A DNA stretch of 64,000 nucleotides, taken from assembly GCA_001600635.1 (NCBI GenBank), contig BCKL01000001.1, positions 27,550-91,549 on the forward strand, given 5' to 3'. The notes beneath the pieces are model-generated. The model saw only the letters and a program-made list of their open reading frames with translations, had not been told where the DNA came from and ran no database searches. This stretch comes from Leucosporidium creatinivorum (lineage: Eukaryota > Basidiomycota > Microbotryomycetes > Leucosporidiales > Leucosporidiaceae). Positions 1 to 10,552 of the stretch are shown piece by piece. Each line of letters starts with the position of its first letter. Within the stretch, counting starts at the first letter, position 1. The translations under genes were made by a program, and so were the position numbers.

Positions 1-95
1 GAAGAAGTCGTCGTAGGCGGTGTGAGGGAGCGAGCTCGGTAGCGATTGGTGCAAGTCGAGAAGGACGGCCGTCTCGTAGGTCCAGCAGCGCGAGA
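1..95 (-). repeat. Duplicated fragment of the HOS2-like histone deacetylase gene
   Basis: The first 95 bases match bases 8768-8862 by eye without a mismatch; that stretch is inside the last exon of the histone deacetylase and codes for the segment after the glycine-rich loop (around [12 protein letters not shown]). The match stops at base 96, where the sequence becomes a GA-rich tract, so only about 32 codons are present here, with no splice signals or start. The copy may extend left of the window. A shorter, more diverged piece of the same sequence appears near 1422-1467 and shares the GA-rich tail, which the HDAC gene lacks. Probably a gene scrap moved by local duplication. Confidence 0.85.
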
Positions 96-2026
96 GAGGG
101 CGAAGACGAGCGAGAGGGTAGGTGGCGGAGAGCCTTCAGACTCGGGCTTGACCGGGCTGTGTAGGAGCATGGAGGGTCAGGATATGTAGTTGGAGGCGCT
201 CAAGCAGCTGCTGCGGAATCGGGGAGTAATACACTAGTCTTGCGATGCCGAAGCGCGAGTCCCTTCAACTCGTGCTCGAACGCCGAGAAGCGGACAAGCT
301 CCGGTCTGAGCTTTCCTCGCAGGGAAGAGCAAGGTAGGCAGTCTGCAGGTCGCACTTCAGCTCTTACCGCTCGATGGCCGACTGCATCTCCCGTCGCTCG
401 GCCCTTTCTCGAGCTCCGCGAGGCGAGATTGCGAGAATCGATAGTCGCCGAGAGTGCGCCGAGGTACCGACGCTGCGGACTGAGGTGACTTGAGCGAAGG
501 CTGCAGTGCTCCGAGAACAGCAGAACCCTCTCTTCCAAGCAGGGTCTCAGCTCAAGAACGTTTGTCCTTCAGCTCGATGTCCGTAGGCGAGACGAGAGCT
601 GCTCGACGTGACTCAGCGGTCACCAGCTCTACTGAGTCCGGTAATCCCCACTGCGACAGGCCGCGCCTCAGGCCTTCTATCTGCACTCGACCCATGGCGA
701 ACCGAGTGAAGGAGGAAAGCGTAGACGGGCGCGGAAGCCGAGTCCGCAGACTGCGAAAGCTCGTATTGACGTCTTCTCCCAGTGGCACGCAGAGTTGAAT
801 CGAGGTGAAGGACTACTCCGCCTCTCCCACAGAGCCGAAGCGCAAGGACACTCGTCCTCGAGTTCCGGCGCCGAGCACGGCGACCGTCCTCCGCAGCGAG
901 CCAACGGTGCGCGCTCTTGATTAAGCAGCACGCTATACAGGCCTAATACAGCTCGGACGCGACAGATTTCCCGCCCCACTGCTCCCAAGCAGCGAAACGA
1001 GCCGGTCAAAGCGAGCCGGCGGAGGAGCTCTGCTTCCGCTGCTGCTGTCAAGCTGCAGCGCGACCGTGATCTGATAGCAATACAAAGGACTCGTTTCAGG
1101 CGGCAGACATCCCCTCAAGCAGCTATCAAGCTGCCAGAGCTGGACCTCGTCGACGCGGCGGGACCTCCGCCCAGGCCTGCAGCTACAGCTTCAGCTGTAG
1201 CGGAGCACCGATCAAGGAGGAACTGCAGCGGAACAGCCAGCACCCTTCTGTAGGGCACCAGCCCCTGCGCTCTCCCTGCTTCCCGCTGCTCTGCTGCTCC
1301 TCTCCGATTCTCCCAGCTCCCGCTCACAATGAAGTGCTAGGACTCACCTGCTGTGCCCTAGCATCGCCAATTCACTTTTGTGTCCCTCAGCGCTCAGTTA
1401 TGCCCGCTGCAGCTCTCCATCGGCCGTTTCTCAGACGAGGCGGTCCAGCAGCGCGAGAGAGGGCGAGGGAGTGCTGCAGGCGAGGAGCATTCGGCGGAAG
1501 AAGGTGGTATAGCTAGCCCAAATCGTCTGAAGTCATCCTGGTCGAGCGCAGGCGAAGAGACGAGATGAGCCAAGACGTAGTAGGAGCAAGAGCAGCGAAT
1601 CTCCCGGTCCTGCGCATCTGACTTCCCTACATCGCTGGTCGTCGCCTCGCGCTTCTATCGGCTGAGCTCCTTGTATGTGTGGGGAGCATCTCCTTTGCTC
1701 GTTGTCACTCATTCTCACTGCGAAGCGGCCTCAGTCTTCGGCGCCGTTCTCTCGGCTTCGGCGTTTCGTAGTCGGTCTCATGCTGATCTTGGACTCACTC
1801 GGTCAAAAAGACAGACAGTCAAGTGTTCTTGGAAGTCTCACGACAACCGCCTCTCTCGAGCGACTCCTTCCTGCTGCTGCAACGCCTCGCCTCGCCCAAC
1901 GGAATGCAATCAGAATCTTACGCCCACATTCACTCGACTCCCACCACCACCAGACCAACAGCTTTACACGCTGCTCGTATGGTATCGCGCTCCTCCCAAG
2001 TCCAACCCTCATCGCACAGCCCCTCA
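96..2026. other. Gene-poor stretch, no supported gene
   Basis: Open frames here are short, overlap on both strands and match no family I recognise; none forms an exon chain with good donors, branch sites and acceptors. Around 1550-1660 there is weak likeness to the dispersed repeat found at 3545-3835 (shared words such as gagccaagacgtagt). About 1442-1467 repeats bases 79-104. I read this as intergenic DNA with degenerate repeat pieces. Confidence 0.5.
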
Positions 2027-3157
2027 TTACTCGAGAGGTCGAGCACCCCGAGCCGAGAGGTCGAGCACCCCGAGCCGAGAGGTCGACTCTCGATTGATGA
2101 ACTCAAGGAGCTCCGCTAGATCCAGCTCCGCATCGGGGAGACGTAGAGTATGGATGGATGAAGGGAGCAACGGGATGTAGGGGATGTTGATGAGAGTGAG
2201 GGTGTGCAGCGAGGAAAGTTGAGCGAGCGCCGAGGCCAGTTCTTCGTCCTCGGGAAGGACGGGCCAGCGACCAGTTTCGGCCCTTAGCACGAGGGAGGTG
2301 TGGTTGGGGAAGTGAGGAAAGTAGTCGGCTAGCTCAGGATGTATGAGGAGAGAGGGAGGGATATCGAGATGTCGGAGAGAGAGAGTCGAGTTGCGAAGGC
2401 AGTCTGAGAAGAGGAAGGGACACACTTTGGGCACAGTGAAGGAGGTGAGGGAGGCTGTCGGGATGAGGGGCGTTTCTCTGGTTCGTCAAGGATTCCATCC
2501 GTAGTCACTGCCGAGGGTCAATCGGCGCAAATTGGGCAGGCGAAGGACCAGTTCGTCGAATCCCGAGCCCGCGTAGTCCATCTTGAGCTCCTCAATCTGG
2601 TCAAGCCATCTTGCGTAACAGGTCGCATACGCGACAGGCTCCAGACTGAAGAGAGGAGGGTAATCATAAACGCCTCGGATCTCGAGGCTCGTCACGCCGA
2701 GCGGAATGGCGAAGAGGGAGTCGATGTCGGCCTCCAGCAGCTCCGTTCCGGAGTCGGCGCGTTCAAGTCCCGTCTCGCTGGGATAGACCGAGAGGCGGAA
2801 CTTGTGCACCATTGCGGCTAGTCGAGGCGCCTCGGACAAGGTGCGGCGGAGGAGGGTGCAATTCGAGGCGGTGTGGAAAACCGGCTCGTCTTCCTCATCA
2901 GAGCCGTGGTCGTAGATGTCCGAGTAGACATTGACCTCGGGCGTGTGGTAGAGAAGTCGTTGGGCGAAAGGGAGGAGAGAGGACGAGAGGAGGCACAGGC
3001 GGGCGGCGAAGGGGGAGTCGAACTCGCCTCGAGAGCGTGTTGCATGCCGGAGGATGTCGAAAAGTAGCTCCAGAGGCAGTGATGGTAGCTCAGTGCTGTC
3101 CGGGGCAGCGGTTGGGGCGGAAGGCGTGAATGGCGCTGAGGAGTGTAGGGAGAGCAT
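2027..3157 (-). CDS. F-box/LRR-like protein A (one in-frame stop or 54-base intron)
   Basis: Starts at the ATG of MLSLHSSAPF and carries an F-box-like motif (LPSLPLELLFDIL, about residues 23-35) followed by leucine-rich segments (LPNLRRLTLG, LSLRHLDIP, LSSLHTLTLI). F-box proteins of this kind usually act as substrate adaptors in SCF ubiquitin ligases; the target is unknown. The frame is open from 3157 to 2027 except for one TGA at 2488-2486. A GT-AG segment at 2508-2455 (54 bases, with a CTTGAC branch-like site) spans the stop, and its removal keeps the frame, giving 358 residues. The segment aligns in length with coding sequence in paralogs B and D, so it may be an exon-derived intron or a nonsense mutation. 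The frame is also open upstream to 3406, so an earlier start is possible. The C-terminus lies in a tandem repeat and looks shortened. Confidence 0.65.
2035..2086. repeat. 22-bp tandem repeat at the 3' end of F-box gene A
   Basis: Two perfect 22-base units (2035-2056 and 2057-2078) are followed by 8 bases of a third. Because 22 is not a multiple of three, the array is read in shifting frames and encodes the last residues of gene A (…SARGARPLE, then stop). The paralogs keep about 30 further residues here, so the array probably replaced the original C-terminus. Confidence 0.85.
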
Positions 3158-3544
3158 GTCGGCGATGGCGGTGGGAGGAGGGGAGGGTCTTTGCGGCTGG
3201 AAGAGCGGAACCAGTCGGTTGAGATTCTTCCCGATGTACCGGCATAGGCTCACCACGAGGTTGTTGAGCAAGCAGAGACTCCGAAGCGAGCTTCCTCTGC
3301 GCCGATATCGCCGAACGGAGCTGCAAAATGGGAGATGAGTGTCAGCAGGATACTCGAATGTACATCGAGCTACATGCTTGCACTGCTGCGATTTCGAGCG
3401 TTCCATCGATCTCCCTACAGCCCTCAGAACGGGGCCAACGCGTTCCGCCTCGTCATTCTCGCGTTTGCCGATCTTTCTATAGCTGCGAGCAGTCTATAGC
3501 GGAGAGAAAGCTCACCTCAGCTTGCTGAAGTCGTCGCTGTCGTG
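3158..3544. other. 5' region of gene A
   Basis: The gene A frame stays open on the minus strand up to 3406, so part of this may be 5' coding or leader sequence. No other gene is seen. It separates gene A from the dispersed repeat. Confidence 0.4.
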
Positions 3545-3835
3545 CTTCGCAGCTTCGTCTTAGTCCCCAGAGCCCGTGTCCAGCGATTCCAGCGGGGGCG
3601 ACGAGAGCGGTCGGAAGCTGAGTGAGAGCTGGTCCGGCGGTAATGCTTAGTAGAGCACGTCCAAGTCCTTCTGTAGTGTCGTATCCTGTAGGCGATTCGA
3701 AGTAGCCGAGACGAGCCAAAGATGTAGTCAGAGCTCAACCAGCGAATCGCTTCGACTTGGCCTTTCTTGCTCCTTCCGCTACCTCGTCGGGACTAGTCTC
3801 TCAGCTCCGAGATCGCCGAAAGTACTAGTAGGACT
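3545..3835 (-). repeat. Dispersed repeat, copy 1, between F-box genes A and B
   Basis: Read on the minus strand from 3835, this begins GTCCTACTAGTAC and aligns for nearly 300 bases with 52718-52990 (plus strand) and, less fully, with 39845-39560 (minus strand). The best-kept core is cgaagcgattcgctggttga, present in all three. I estimate roughly three quarters identity between copies 1 and 2. I see no tRNA-like A or B box, terminal inverted repeats or coding domain, although part of the repeat is open in one frame in both copies. Family unknown. Confidence 0.8.
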
Positions 3836-4175
3836 ATCTTGTCCTGCTGAGCTGTACTATACTACCCGCCTCGCCTTCAAAGCTCGCCGGCAAGCTCATT
3901 CGACGGGCGTCGCAGTCCGTGCGCGGTTCGTGGACTCGTACTCGACTTTTTCTCGCCTTCGAAGGTGACATGCATCCCTTTTACTCGGCTTGCGGAGCAG
4001 TGCGCTCACCCAGGCTCTCGCCGGCAGCTTTACTTCCCCTGTGCGCGAGCTCGGCGCTCTGCTTCAAGTTTGGACAGCTCTAAACCACCTCCTGGGTTAG
4101 TACAGCTCGCGACTGTACCGACAGATACTCTGAACTGACCTATTCCCACTACAGTACCGCCTTATACCCGCCAAC
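3836..4175. other. Upstream region of F-box gene B
   Basis: About 340 bases between the dispersed repeat and the start of gene B. The last part (ctgacctattcccactacag, 4135-4154) looks like an intron 3' end, so gene B may have a 5' leader intron. Nothing else recognised. Confidence 0.4.
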
Positions 4176-5375
4176 ATGCTCTCCTCCCTCCCCAATGAGC
4201 TCCTAAACGACATCCTCCTTCAAACCCCTCCCAGCGCCCTCGCCCTCCTCTGCCGCACCTCCAAAACCATCCTCCCAGTCGCCCGGCTCTATCTATATCG
4301 CCATGTAACCGTCACTCTGCGCGAGGACATGTCGGAAGCCTACGAATACGCCCCGGAGGAAGAAGACCATGTCTCGGTCACGAGCGCCGACTGCTGGCTA
4401 TACAACGCCGACGATGCTCTGTGTCGCTGCCTCCGTCGGTACACTCGGATATCGGACCTCGTCGAGACCATCACCATCCGGGCGGAATCGGAGCACGCCG
4501 CCCCGGAGGACATGCTGCCGCCCATCGTCAAGCACCTCCTCCGAAGCTGTCGCAACGCCACGGCGTTCCGCATGCCCTCGGCATTTCACTTCGCTTTTAC
4601 CTACAACATGGAGAAGGTCGCACTGTCAGCAAGCGATGGACTGGGCCCCCAATCGAAGCTGGAAACGGTCACCCTCCCCTACTCCGGCGGCGCATGCATG
4701 CGTTTCCTTCAGCTCCTTCCCGCCCTCCGTTCCCTCACCCTTGCTGATCATTGCGGAGATGAGCCTTCCACCAAGCTGAGGGTGGGTCCCCACTTCCCAT
4801 TTCGCCTTGAGGTCCTTCGCTTGAAATCTCCCGACCTCCATCCGAACGACCTCTTCGCCATGCTCAAGAGCTCGCTCCAATCGCTACATACGCTCGAGCT
4901 CCCTGTTCAGAATGAACGCCACTCCGACCTCTGCCCGCGACTCTCCCAGTTCACCGCCCTCACCTCCCTCCGCGTCCAGCTGGAGGGCTTCCAAGCTTCG
5001 GCGACCATCCTCCCCATCATTTTCCGCAATGTTGGTGCAGGCAGCCCTCATCTCCGGCATGTACACCTCTCTCATTCCTTCCAAGAATACTTTGATTACT
5101 GCTCCGGCGAGGACTCGGATAAGGCGACTTACCTCGACTCGACGCTCCTTCAACAACTCCCCATTTCCCTCCAATCTCTTCGCCTGAGCATCGTGCCAGT
5201 CATGCCTTCGGATCTGGCGGCTTTTATCGCTTCTGGACGGTGCCCCAATCTATACACGATTACGTTCGGCGGACCCATGGGCGGACTATGGTCGGAGAAG
5301 GATTGGACGGCGGCGTTGGAGACGGCTCGGAAGGCAGGTGTGGTGCTGGAGAAGGATAGGTGGAGATGGGAGTGA
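4176..5375 (+). CDS. F-box/LRR-like protein B, intact
   Basis: An intronless 399-residue frame. An F-box-like motif is right at the start (LPNELLNDILLQ, residues 5-16), followed by the CRTSKTILPVARLYLYRHV stretch that all five paralogs in the window share in some form (LCLxSxxLLPxxxxxLY), then leucine-rich segments (LPALRSLTLAD, LQSLHTLEL, FTALTSLRVQL, LPISLQSLRLS) and a C-terminal part ending in GVVLEKDRWRWE. Probable SCF-type adaptor (inference from the family). This copy is uninterrupted and, with gene D, is the best reference for the parts that are broken in A, C and E. Confidence 0.8.
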   Translation: MLSSLPNELLNDILLQTPPSALALLCRTSKTILPVARLYLYRHVTVTLREDMSEAYEYAPEEEDHVSVTSADCWLYNADDALCRCLRRYTRISDLVETITIRAESEHAAPEDMLPPIVKHLLRSCRNATAFRMPSAFHFAFTYNMEKVALSASDGLGPQSKLETVTLPYSGGACMRFLQLLPALRSLTLADHCGDEPSTKLRVGPHFPFRLEVLRLKSPDLHPNDLFAMLKSSLQSLHTLELPVQNERHSDLCPRLSQFTALTSLRVQLEGFQASATILPIIFRNVGAGSPHLRHVHLSHSFQEYFDYCSGEDSDKATYLDSTLLQQLPISLQSLRLSIVPVMPSDLAAFIASGRCPNLYTITFGGPMGGLWSEKDWTAALETARKAGVVLEKDRWRWE

Positions 5376-5646
5376 AGGGAGAGAACTGTAAATAGAGCTA
5401 TCATCTCACTCAACGCTCGCGGGAGCAGCAAAGCGCGGTGTTCAACTTCTCGGCGCGAGTCTGATGGCCGAGTTCGCCCTTCGCTCTGCGCTTTTGAGGT
5501 TTCGCTACTCGGAGGCTCCTCAAGGAGACGATAGCAGGAGCCACCCTATCCATTAAGCAACTGACGAGCTAAGTTCATCAATATGAAACGCCCTATTAAG
5601 CCTCAGCTTACTCTTCCTTCTTCCTCGGCGCCGAGCCAGACGACTC
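5376..5646. other. Convergent 3' region between gene B and the fasciclin gene
   Basis: Short spacer holding the 3' ends of two genes that point towards each other; nothing recognised. Confidence 0.4.
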
Positions 5647-7753
5647 TCAGGCCATAAGAGGAGCGAGCCTCGAGCGCCTGATCCTCCTGGTGGGGATCGC
5701 AGATCCGACCTCGCTAGTGAGGGAGCTGAAAATGCCGCTAGCCGTGGAGACGAGCGAGGAGACGGTGCCGGTCGAGGTCTCGGAGGCGAGCGAGGAAGTG
5801 AGGGAGCTCTCCGTGGTGGTACTGGGGAGGGATGAGGTGGCGACGACGGCAGTGGTGACGTATCCGATGACGCTGGAGGTCGAGGGAACCGAGGGGACTC
5901 TATTCGAGGAGGCGAGAGGCAGCGCCGAGATTCAGCGCCGAGCGACGGAGCGGGGAGGAGGAGCTGAAAGATTGAGACTCACCCACTGACATCACCAGCC
6001 GTGTTGAAGAGAACGGTGTCGATCACGTGCACCACGCCGTTGCTGTGAGTAAGCAGGAGAAGGTCAGCTTTCGCCCTTCAAGTGAGAGGGGAGCAGGGAC
6101 GGCGGCCACTCACGAAACGATAATGTTCTCGCGCACCACGCGAGCAGTAGTGCCATTCGAGACGACGAAGCGTCCTTCCAAGAGGGGGAATGGAGGGGAG
6201 GAGCGGAGAGCGATGATCAGCTCTTGTCGCCGAACTCCTCGCAAGAGAAAGAGAGAGGCTCACCAGTGCTGTTGTTGATGAAGCTGAGCTTTTGACCCGA
6301 AGCGGAGGTGGTAGAAGCTCCCTCGGTGAGATTGGTAGTGTAGAGCTGTAGAGGGTGAGGAGAAGGAGAGTCAGCTCGGCGCTCACTCGTCCACTGCTCC
6401 GAGTCCAAGAGACTCGGTAGATATGAGAGCTCACCACGGTACCAGGCTGCACAAAGTGATTAGCGACGACGTTGACGACCTCAGCGCGAGTGTGGTTGGT
6501 AAGTTCTCCCGAAGAGAGGGCAAGGGTGATGGCCTCGTTGGTCGGCGCAAAGAGAGTGATGCCGGTCGAGTTGACGAGGGTCGAAAGCTCGGAGGGCTGA
6601 GCGTTTTCAAAAGCAGTGAGGTTGACCTCGGGAGTAGGAACGCCGAGGACAGTGGAGAGCGAAGGCGGCCGGCTGCGAGTTGGAGTGGGAGAGCGAGGTC
6701 AGCGATCGCCGAGCTCAGGAGGGAAGCGAAAGGTAGCGACTCACATCAGCACGGAGTCGATGCGACGGACAACGAGATTCTCGTAGGGGAATGAGGAGAT
6801 GGTAGTCGTGTTGACGAGGTCGCGCTGGACGACAAACTGCTCGGAAGGAGGAGAAGTCGGGAGAAGGACGAAGACTTGAGCCGCCGAGTTGGCTGTAGAT
6901 CAGTGGAGGGGAGGGGCGAAAAGTGTCGAAGAGGTGAAGGAACAGTGTGAGAGGTGGAGAAGATCAGCTTCTGTCTTTCTGACCCCTCGCCGAGCACCCT
7001 CTCCTGCTCGGCTCGGTTCAAACTCACGAAGCTGAACCCAGCGAGGATCGGTCAACTCGGTCTCTACGATGCTAGGCTCCTCCTCAAACATTCCAGCGGG
7101 ATCGAGGGGACGAGGGACGATGTGGTAGCTTAGGAGAGCGTTCAGAGTCGCCGGATCGGTCGAGTCGATGGTGAAGCCGAGCGAAGAGGCGGTCGAAGCG
7201 AGCGAGTTGAGGGCCTGTGGGCCAGTGGAGACGGTGTTAGTCGACCGGTCGCCTCATGACCGCTCACTCAGTATATACCGCGTCCGAGGGAGCGAACACT
7301 GTACATCGCCGAGCGCCGAAAGCAGAGGTCAGCTCAGCTCTCGCTCGGCGATCGCTTCCCAGCAACGATGAAGAGACCTACAAGTCTTGTTGGCACCCTG
7401 AAGTAGTCCAGAAATAGTACCACTCGAGTTGCCGACGATACCAGCGAGCACGGTGAAGCTGTTGGAGCAGGCCGAGGAGTGTCAGGTCGCCTCGCTCGCT
7501 CGGCGTCGGCTCCGCAGACTCACTTGTTGGCGTGCAAAGCTGCGATGAGACCAGTGGCGTAGTCGTCTCCTCCACCAGTTGAGTTGGGCGAGCTACTCGT
7601 AGGCACGGGGGCCGGCAAAGCGGTGATCGAAGAGGTCGCCGAGCTCCAGTTCTCGGCGGTCGACCCCGAGGAAGAGTGGTTGTTCCTCCAGTGTTGAGGC
7701 TGGGCCAGGGTGAGAGCGCTGTAGGCGAGTAGAGCGATCAACGAGGCGAGCAT
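5647..7753 (-). CDS. Secreted protein with two fasciclin (FAS1) domains
   Basis: Ten exons join cleanly into 451 residues. Approximate exons on the minus strand: 7753-7524, 7458-7382, 7298-7279, 7214-7028, 6892-6745, 6672-6435, 6345-6264, 6174-6114, 6042-5983, 5899-5647. A signal peptide (LASLIALLAYSALTLA) is followed by FAS1 domain 1 (FTVLAGIVG, LFAPSDAALNSL, LLSYHIVP, RRIDSVL) and FAS1 domain 2 (STLVNSTGITLFAPTNEA, VVANHFVQPGTV, NGVVHVIDTVLF), then a Ser/Thr-rich stalk. FAS1 proteins act in adhesion or at the cell wall. The predicted tail ends in basic residues (TRRIRRSRLAPLMA) rather than the hydrophobic run expected for a GPI anchor, so the anchor is either absent or my last exon is wrong. 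One exon is only 20 bases long. Confidence 0.85.
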
Positions 7754-8047
7754 CTTGTGACGAGACGACGAGGCAAAGATGTGGGAGGAAGGAGAGAGGC
7801 GGAAGTCGACTTTCGACTTGCTCGAGCTCGCCGAGGCGAGGTTGCTCGAACCGAGAGCAAGCCGCTCCCAAGTCAAGTAGCAGACACTGGTGACCTGCAG
7901 AAAAGCGTTTCTTCACTCTTCTGCTCTCCACGGCCACCCGATCTCACAAGCTGAGCTCGCCGAGAAGCAAGACGGCTCGGTCGTGCTAGAAAGTGATGAC
8001 AAACTACAACAAGGCTACTGTTACACCTCACTTACTACAGCTCCATC

Positions 8048-10132
8048 TCACTCCTCCATCGCCTCACCTCCCATCTCATCCTCGGCGCCTCCCTCATCCA
8101 TCCTCAAGCCCCTCGGCGGGACGGGTGGCGCAGGCGGAGGCATCGCTGATCCTTCGAGGGCGACCTTGCCTTTCCTTGCTGGTCCTGCGGTCGTCGGCGT
8201 TGACGTGGTGGCCTTCCTCCGTTTCTTGGCGCCTGCCGAAGCAGCGAGAGCGGCAGAAGCGAGGGCGCCGGGGGACGGGCCCGCGGCGTTGGAGGAGGGC
8301 GTGAGGCGAGAGTTGGCGGAAGCGGTGATGCGTGGTCGAGGTGTGGTAGTGGTGATGGGTCGTTCTCGCTCGCCCCAGTCGGTCGCCGCGCCGTTGAGCA
8401 ACGCCGAGCTCGCAGAGATGGCGGCTGCCCTCTTCTCCCGCCCTCCCGACATGGCCGGCACCGCTCCCCAAACCCCCGCTCCATCACCCTCCCGATCCCT
8501 ATCCCCGTCATACCACTCCCCATTCGCCTTATGCCCATCCTCCCTTCCCTCAGCGCCCCCTTCTCCCTCCTCGGCTTCCTCCTCCTCGAGCATCCAAGGC
8601 GCCAAGCCCGGCGGGATCTCGACCATCCCGACGCTCGGCGCGCCGTGCATGTAGCGCAGCCTCTCCAGTACGCCCACTCGGATCCTCTCCAGTCCCTTGC
8701 GTGTGTTGAGATTTTCCACGCGATTGCGACCCGCGGCGAGGTCCGGATGTAGCTTCCAGTCGGGCGCGAAGAAGTCGTCGTAGGCGGTGTGAGGGAGCGA
8801 GCTCGGTAGCGATTGGTGCAAGTCGAGAAGGACGGCCGTCTCGTAGGTCCAGCAGCGCGAGACGTTCTTGATGGTGTATCCTCCTCCGCCGACGACGAGG
8901 AGAGGAAGGCCGAACGACTTGATGAAGCGAACGCACTCGCCATGCGCCGCGATGGAGAGGTTGAAGCACCCGAGGCGATCGCAGCCGAGCGAGTCGGCGC
9001 CGCACTGGAGGACGATGGACGAGGGTTGGAAGGTGGCGATGGTGGGCTCCATGATGCTCTTGAAGAGGGCGACGTAGGACTCGTTGTCGATGCCGTCTTG
9101 GAGGGGGATGTTGAGGCTGAAGTACTTGCCCAGCGAGTGGCCGACCTCGTCGATGTGTCCTGTACCAGGGAAAAAATCCGCTGAGTACTTGTGGAAACTC
9201 ACCGACATGACCCTGTTGGAGTTGTAGAAGGCCTCTTGTACCCCATCGCCATGATGAATGTCGATGTCGATGTAGAGTACTCGAGCGTGGACCCTGTAGG
9301 CAAGCGAAGGATCAGCGGTCGATCACAGAGGTCAAGGAAGCTCATCAACATACCTCAACAACTCCAAGATGGCCAACACGATGTCGTTGATGTAGCAGAA
9401 GCCGCTCGCCTCGGCCTTCTTGGCATGATGCAGCCCTCCCGTCCAGTTGATGGCGATATCGGTAGTTCCAGCGACGAGCTTCCTGGCGGCCATGAGCGAG
9501 GCACCGGCGTACTGTCGACAGTAGTCCCACATGTCGCTGAAGATGGGGCAGTCGTCGCCGACGTTAAAGGAGGAGAGGACCGAGGTGAAAGAACGGACGT
9601 TCTCGGGGGTGACTCTGCAGGTGGCGAGGGAGAGGAGGAGTTAGATTTGACTTAGGAGAAGGATTCGAGCCGTCGCAGATGGCTTCAAAGCGATGCCCTG
9701 CTGCCTCGCGTCTGCGCCGAGCGGCCTGATCTTGAGTCGAGATCCAAAGCTCACCGTTGCAGGAAGTCGATGTAGTCCTCGTCGTGGAACGCTTCCAGCT
9801 CCTCCTTGGTCGCCGCTCGAGGGTTGTACATGTCCATCTTCTTGTGCAGGCCGTAGCCGACGACGAGGTGGTTGGTGAGGGTCAGGCGATGAGGCTTCAT
9901 CGGGTGTCGTTCCTGTTGTGCGTGATCATCGAGAGTGAGAGGAGTAGATGTAGGTGTCGCGATGGAAGTCGAGGAAGGGTGAGAAAGGGCGAAGGTTGAG
10001 GGGACGAGAGCAGAAGGAGAAGGATGCGGGTGGGAGGTCAGCGGAGAAGCTCTATGCTGCGAGGAAAGGTCTACATACCCCAAAGTGGTACTCTCCGACG
10101 CCTTTTGGGAAGTAGTAGGATACTCGTGGCAT
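8048..10132 (-). CDS. HOS2: Class I histone deacetylase, HOS2/HDAC3 type
   Basis: Four exons (10132-10079, 9912-9755, 9614-9354, 9293-8048) give 572 residues. The N-terminus ([17 protein letters not shown], then [20 protein letters not shown]) and the motifs [46 protein letters not shown] and the C-side [13 protein letters not shown] match HDAC3/Hos2 rather than Rpd3. The zinc ligands and catalytic His residues expected for the family are visible ([19 protein letters not shown]). It should remove acetyl groups from histones as part of a Set3C/SMRT-type corepressor complex (family knowledge). The protein is longer than the usual 430-450 residues because of a low-complexity acidic and Pro/Ala/Thr-rich C-terminal tail of about 150 residues. 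A scrap of its last exon is copied at 1-95. Confidence 0.92.
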
Positions 10133-10552
10133 CGAATGGATCTGCGAAGAGGAGAGTTGAGGAGGAGCGGTCAGCGCCGGAATGTGGCTGAGGGCAGGCG
10201 CTCGGTCGCAGTAATTCGCGGACAGAGCTGATCACTCGTTCTACATCATTCGACCCAGCACAGCTGCTCTCTGCGCCGAGCCGTATGAGTGAGAAAGACG
10301 CGTCTGCCTCGGTGCTTCGGCTTGGCCCCGGCCGCCCTTTGGGGACGTAATTGGTCTCCGCACGGTAGACCTTGCTCGGTTTGCACGTCAAGCGTACATG
10401 AGCTGAAGGTTGCAGCCTCTGCATCGCCGAAGCAGGCGAGCGGCCGCAACTCCCCCGCTCACCGAGCGTGCTGTCCTGCTGCTTCGAGTGAGCAACAGCA
10501 AGACTAGCGTACCCAGTAAAACGCTGTTGTACAAGAGCAAGAAGACCGCACC
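10133..10552. promoter_or_regulatory. Upstream region of the histone deacetylase
   Basis: About 420 bases between the HDAC start and the end of the possible small gene. Only short overlapping open frames are present, with no recognisable motif beyond scattered CG-rich words. Confidence 0.35.

Noticed and set aside
1671-2180. Open frame of 169 codons on the plus strand near the left end
   Set aside because: Low-complexity Ser/Pro/Arg composition, antisense to the end of gene A, includes the 22-bp repeat and has no domain.
3477-3738. Open frames inside dispersed repeat copy 1 that resemble the frame in copy 2
   Set aside because: The likeness is explained by DNA-level repeat homology; there is no start, length or domain shared with copy 3.
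8104-9005. Long minus-strand frames overlapping the HDAC gene (279 and 151 codons)
   Set aside because: They are Arg/Ser/Pro-rich shadows of the real HDAC frame.
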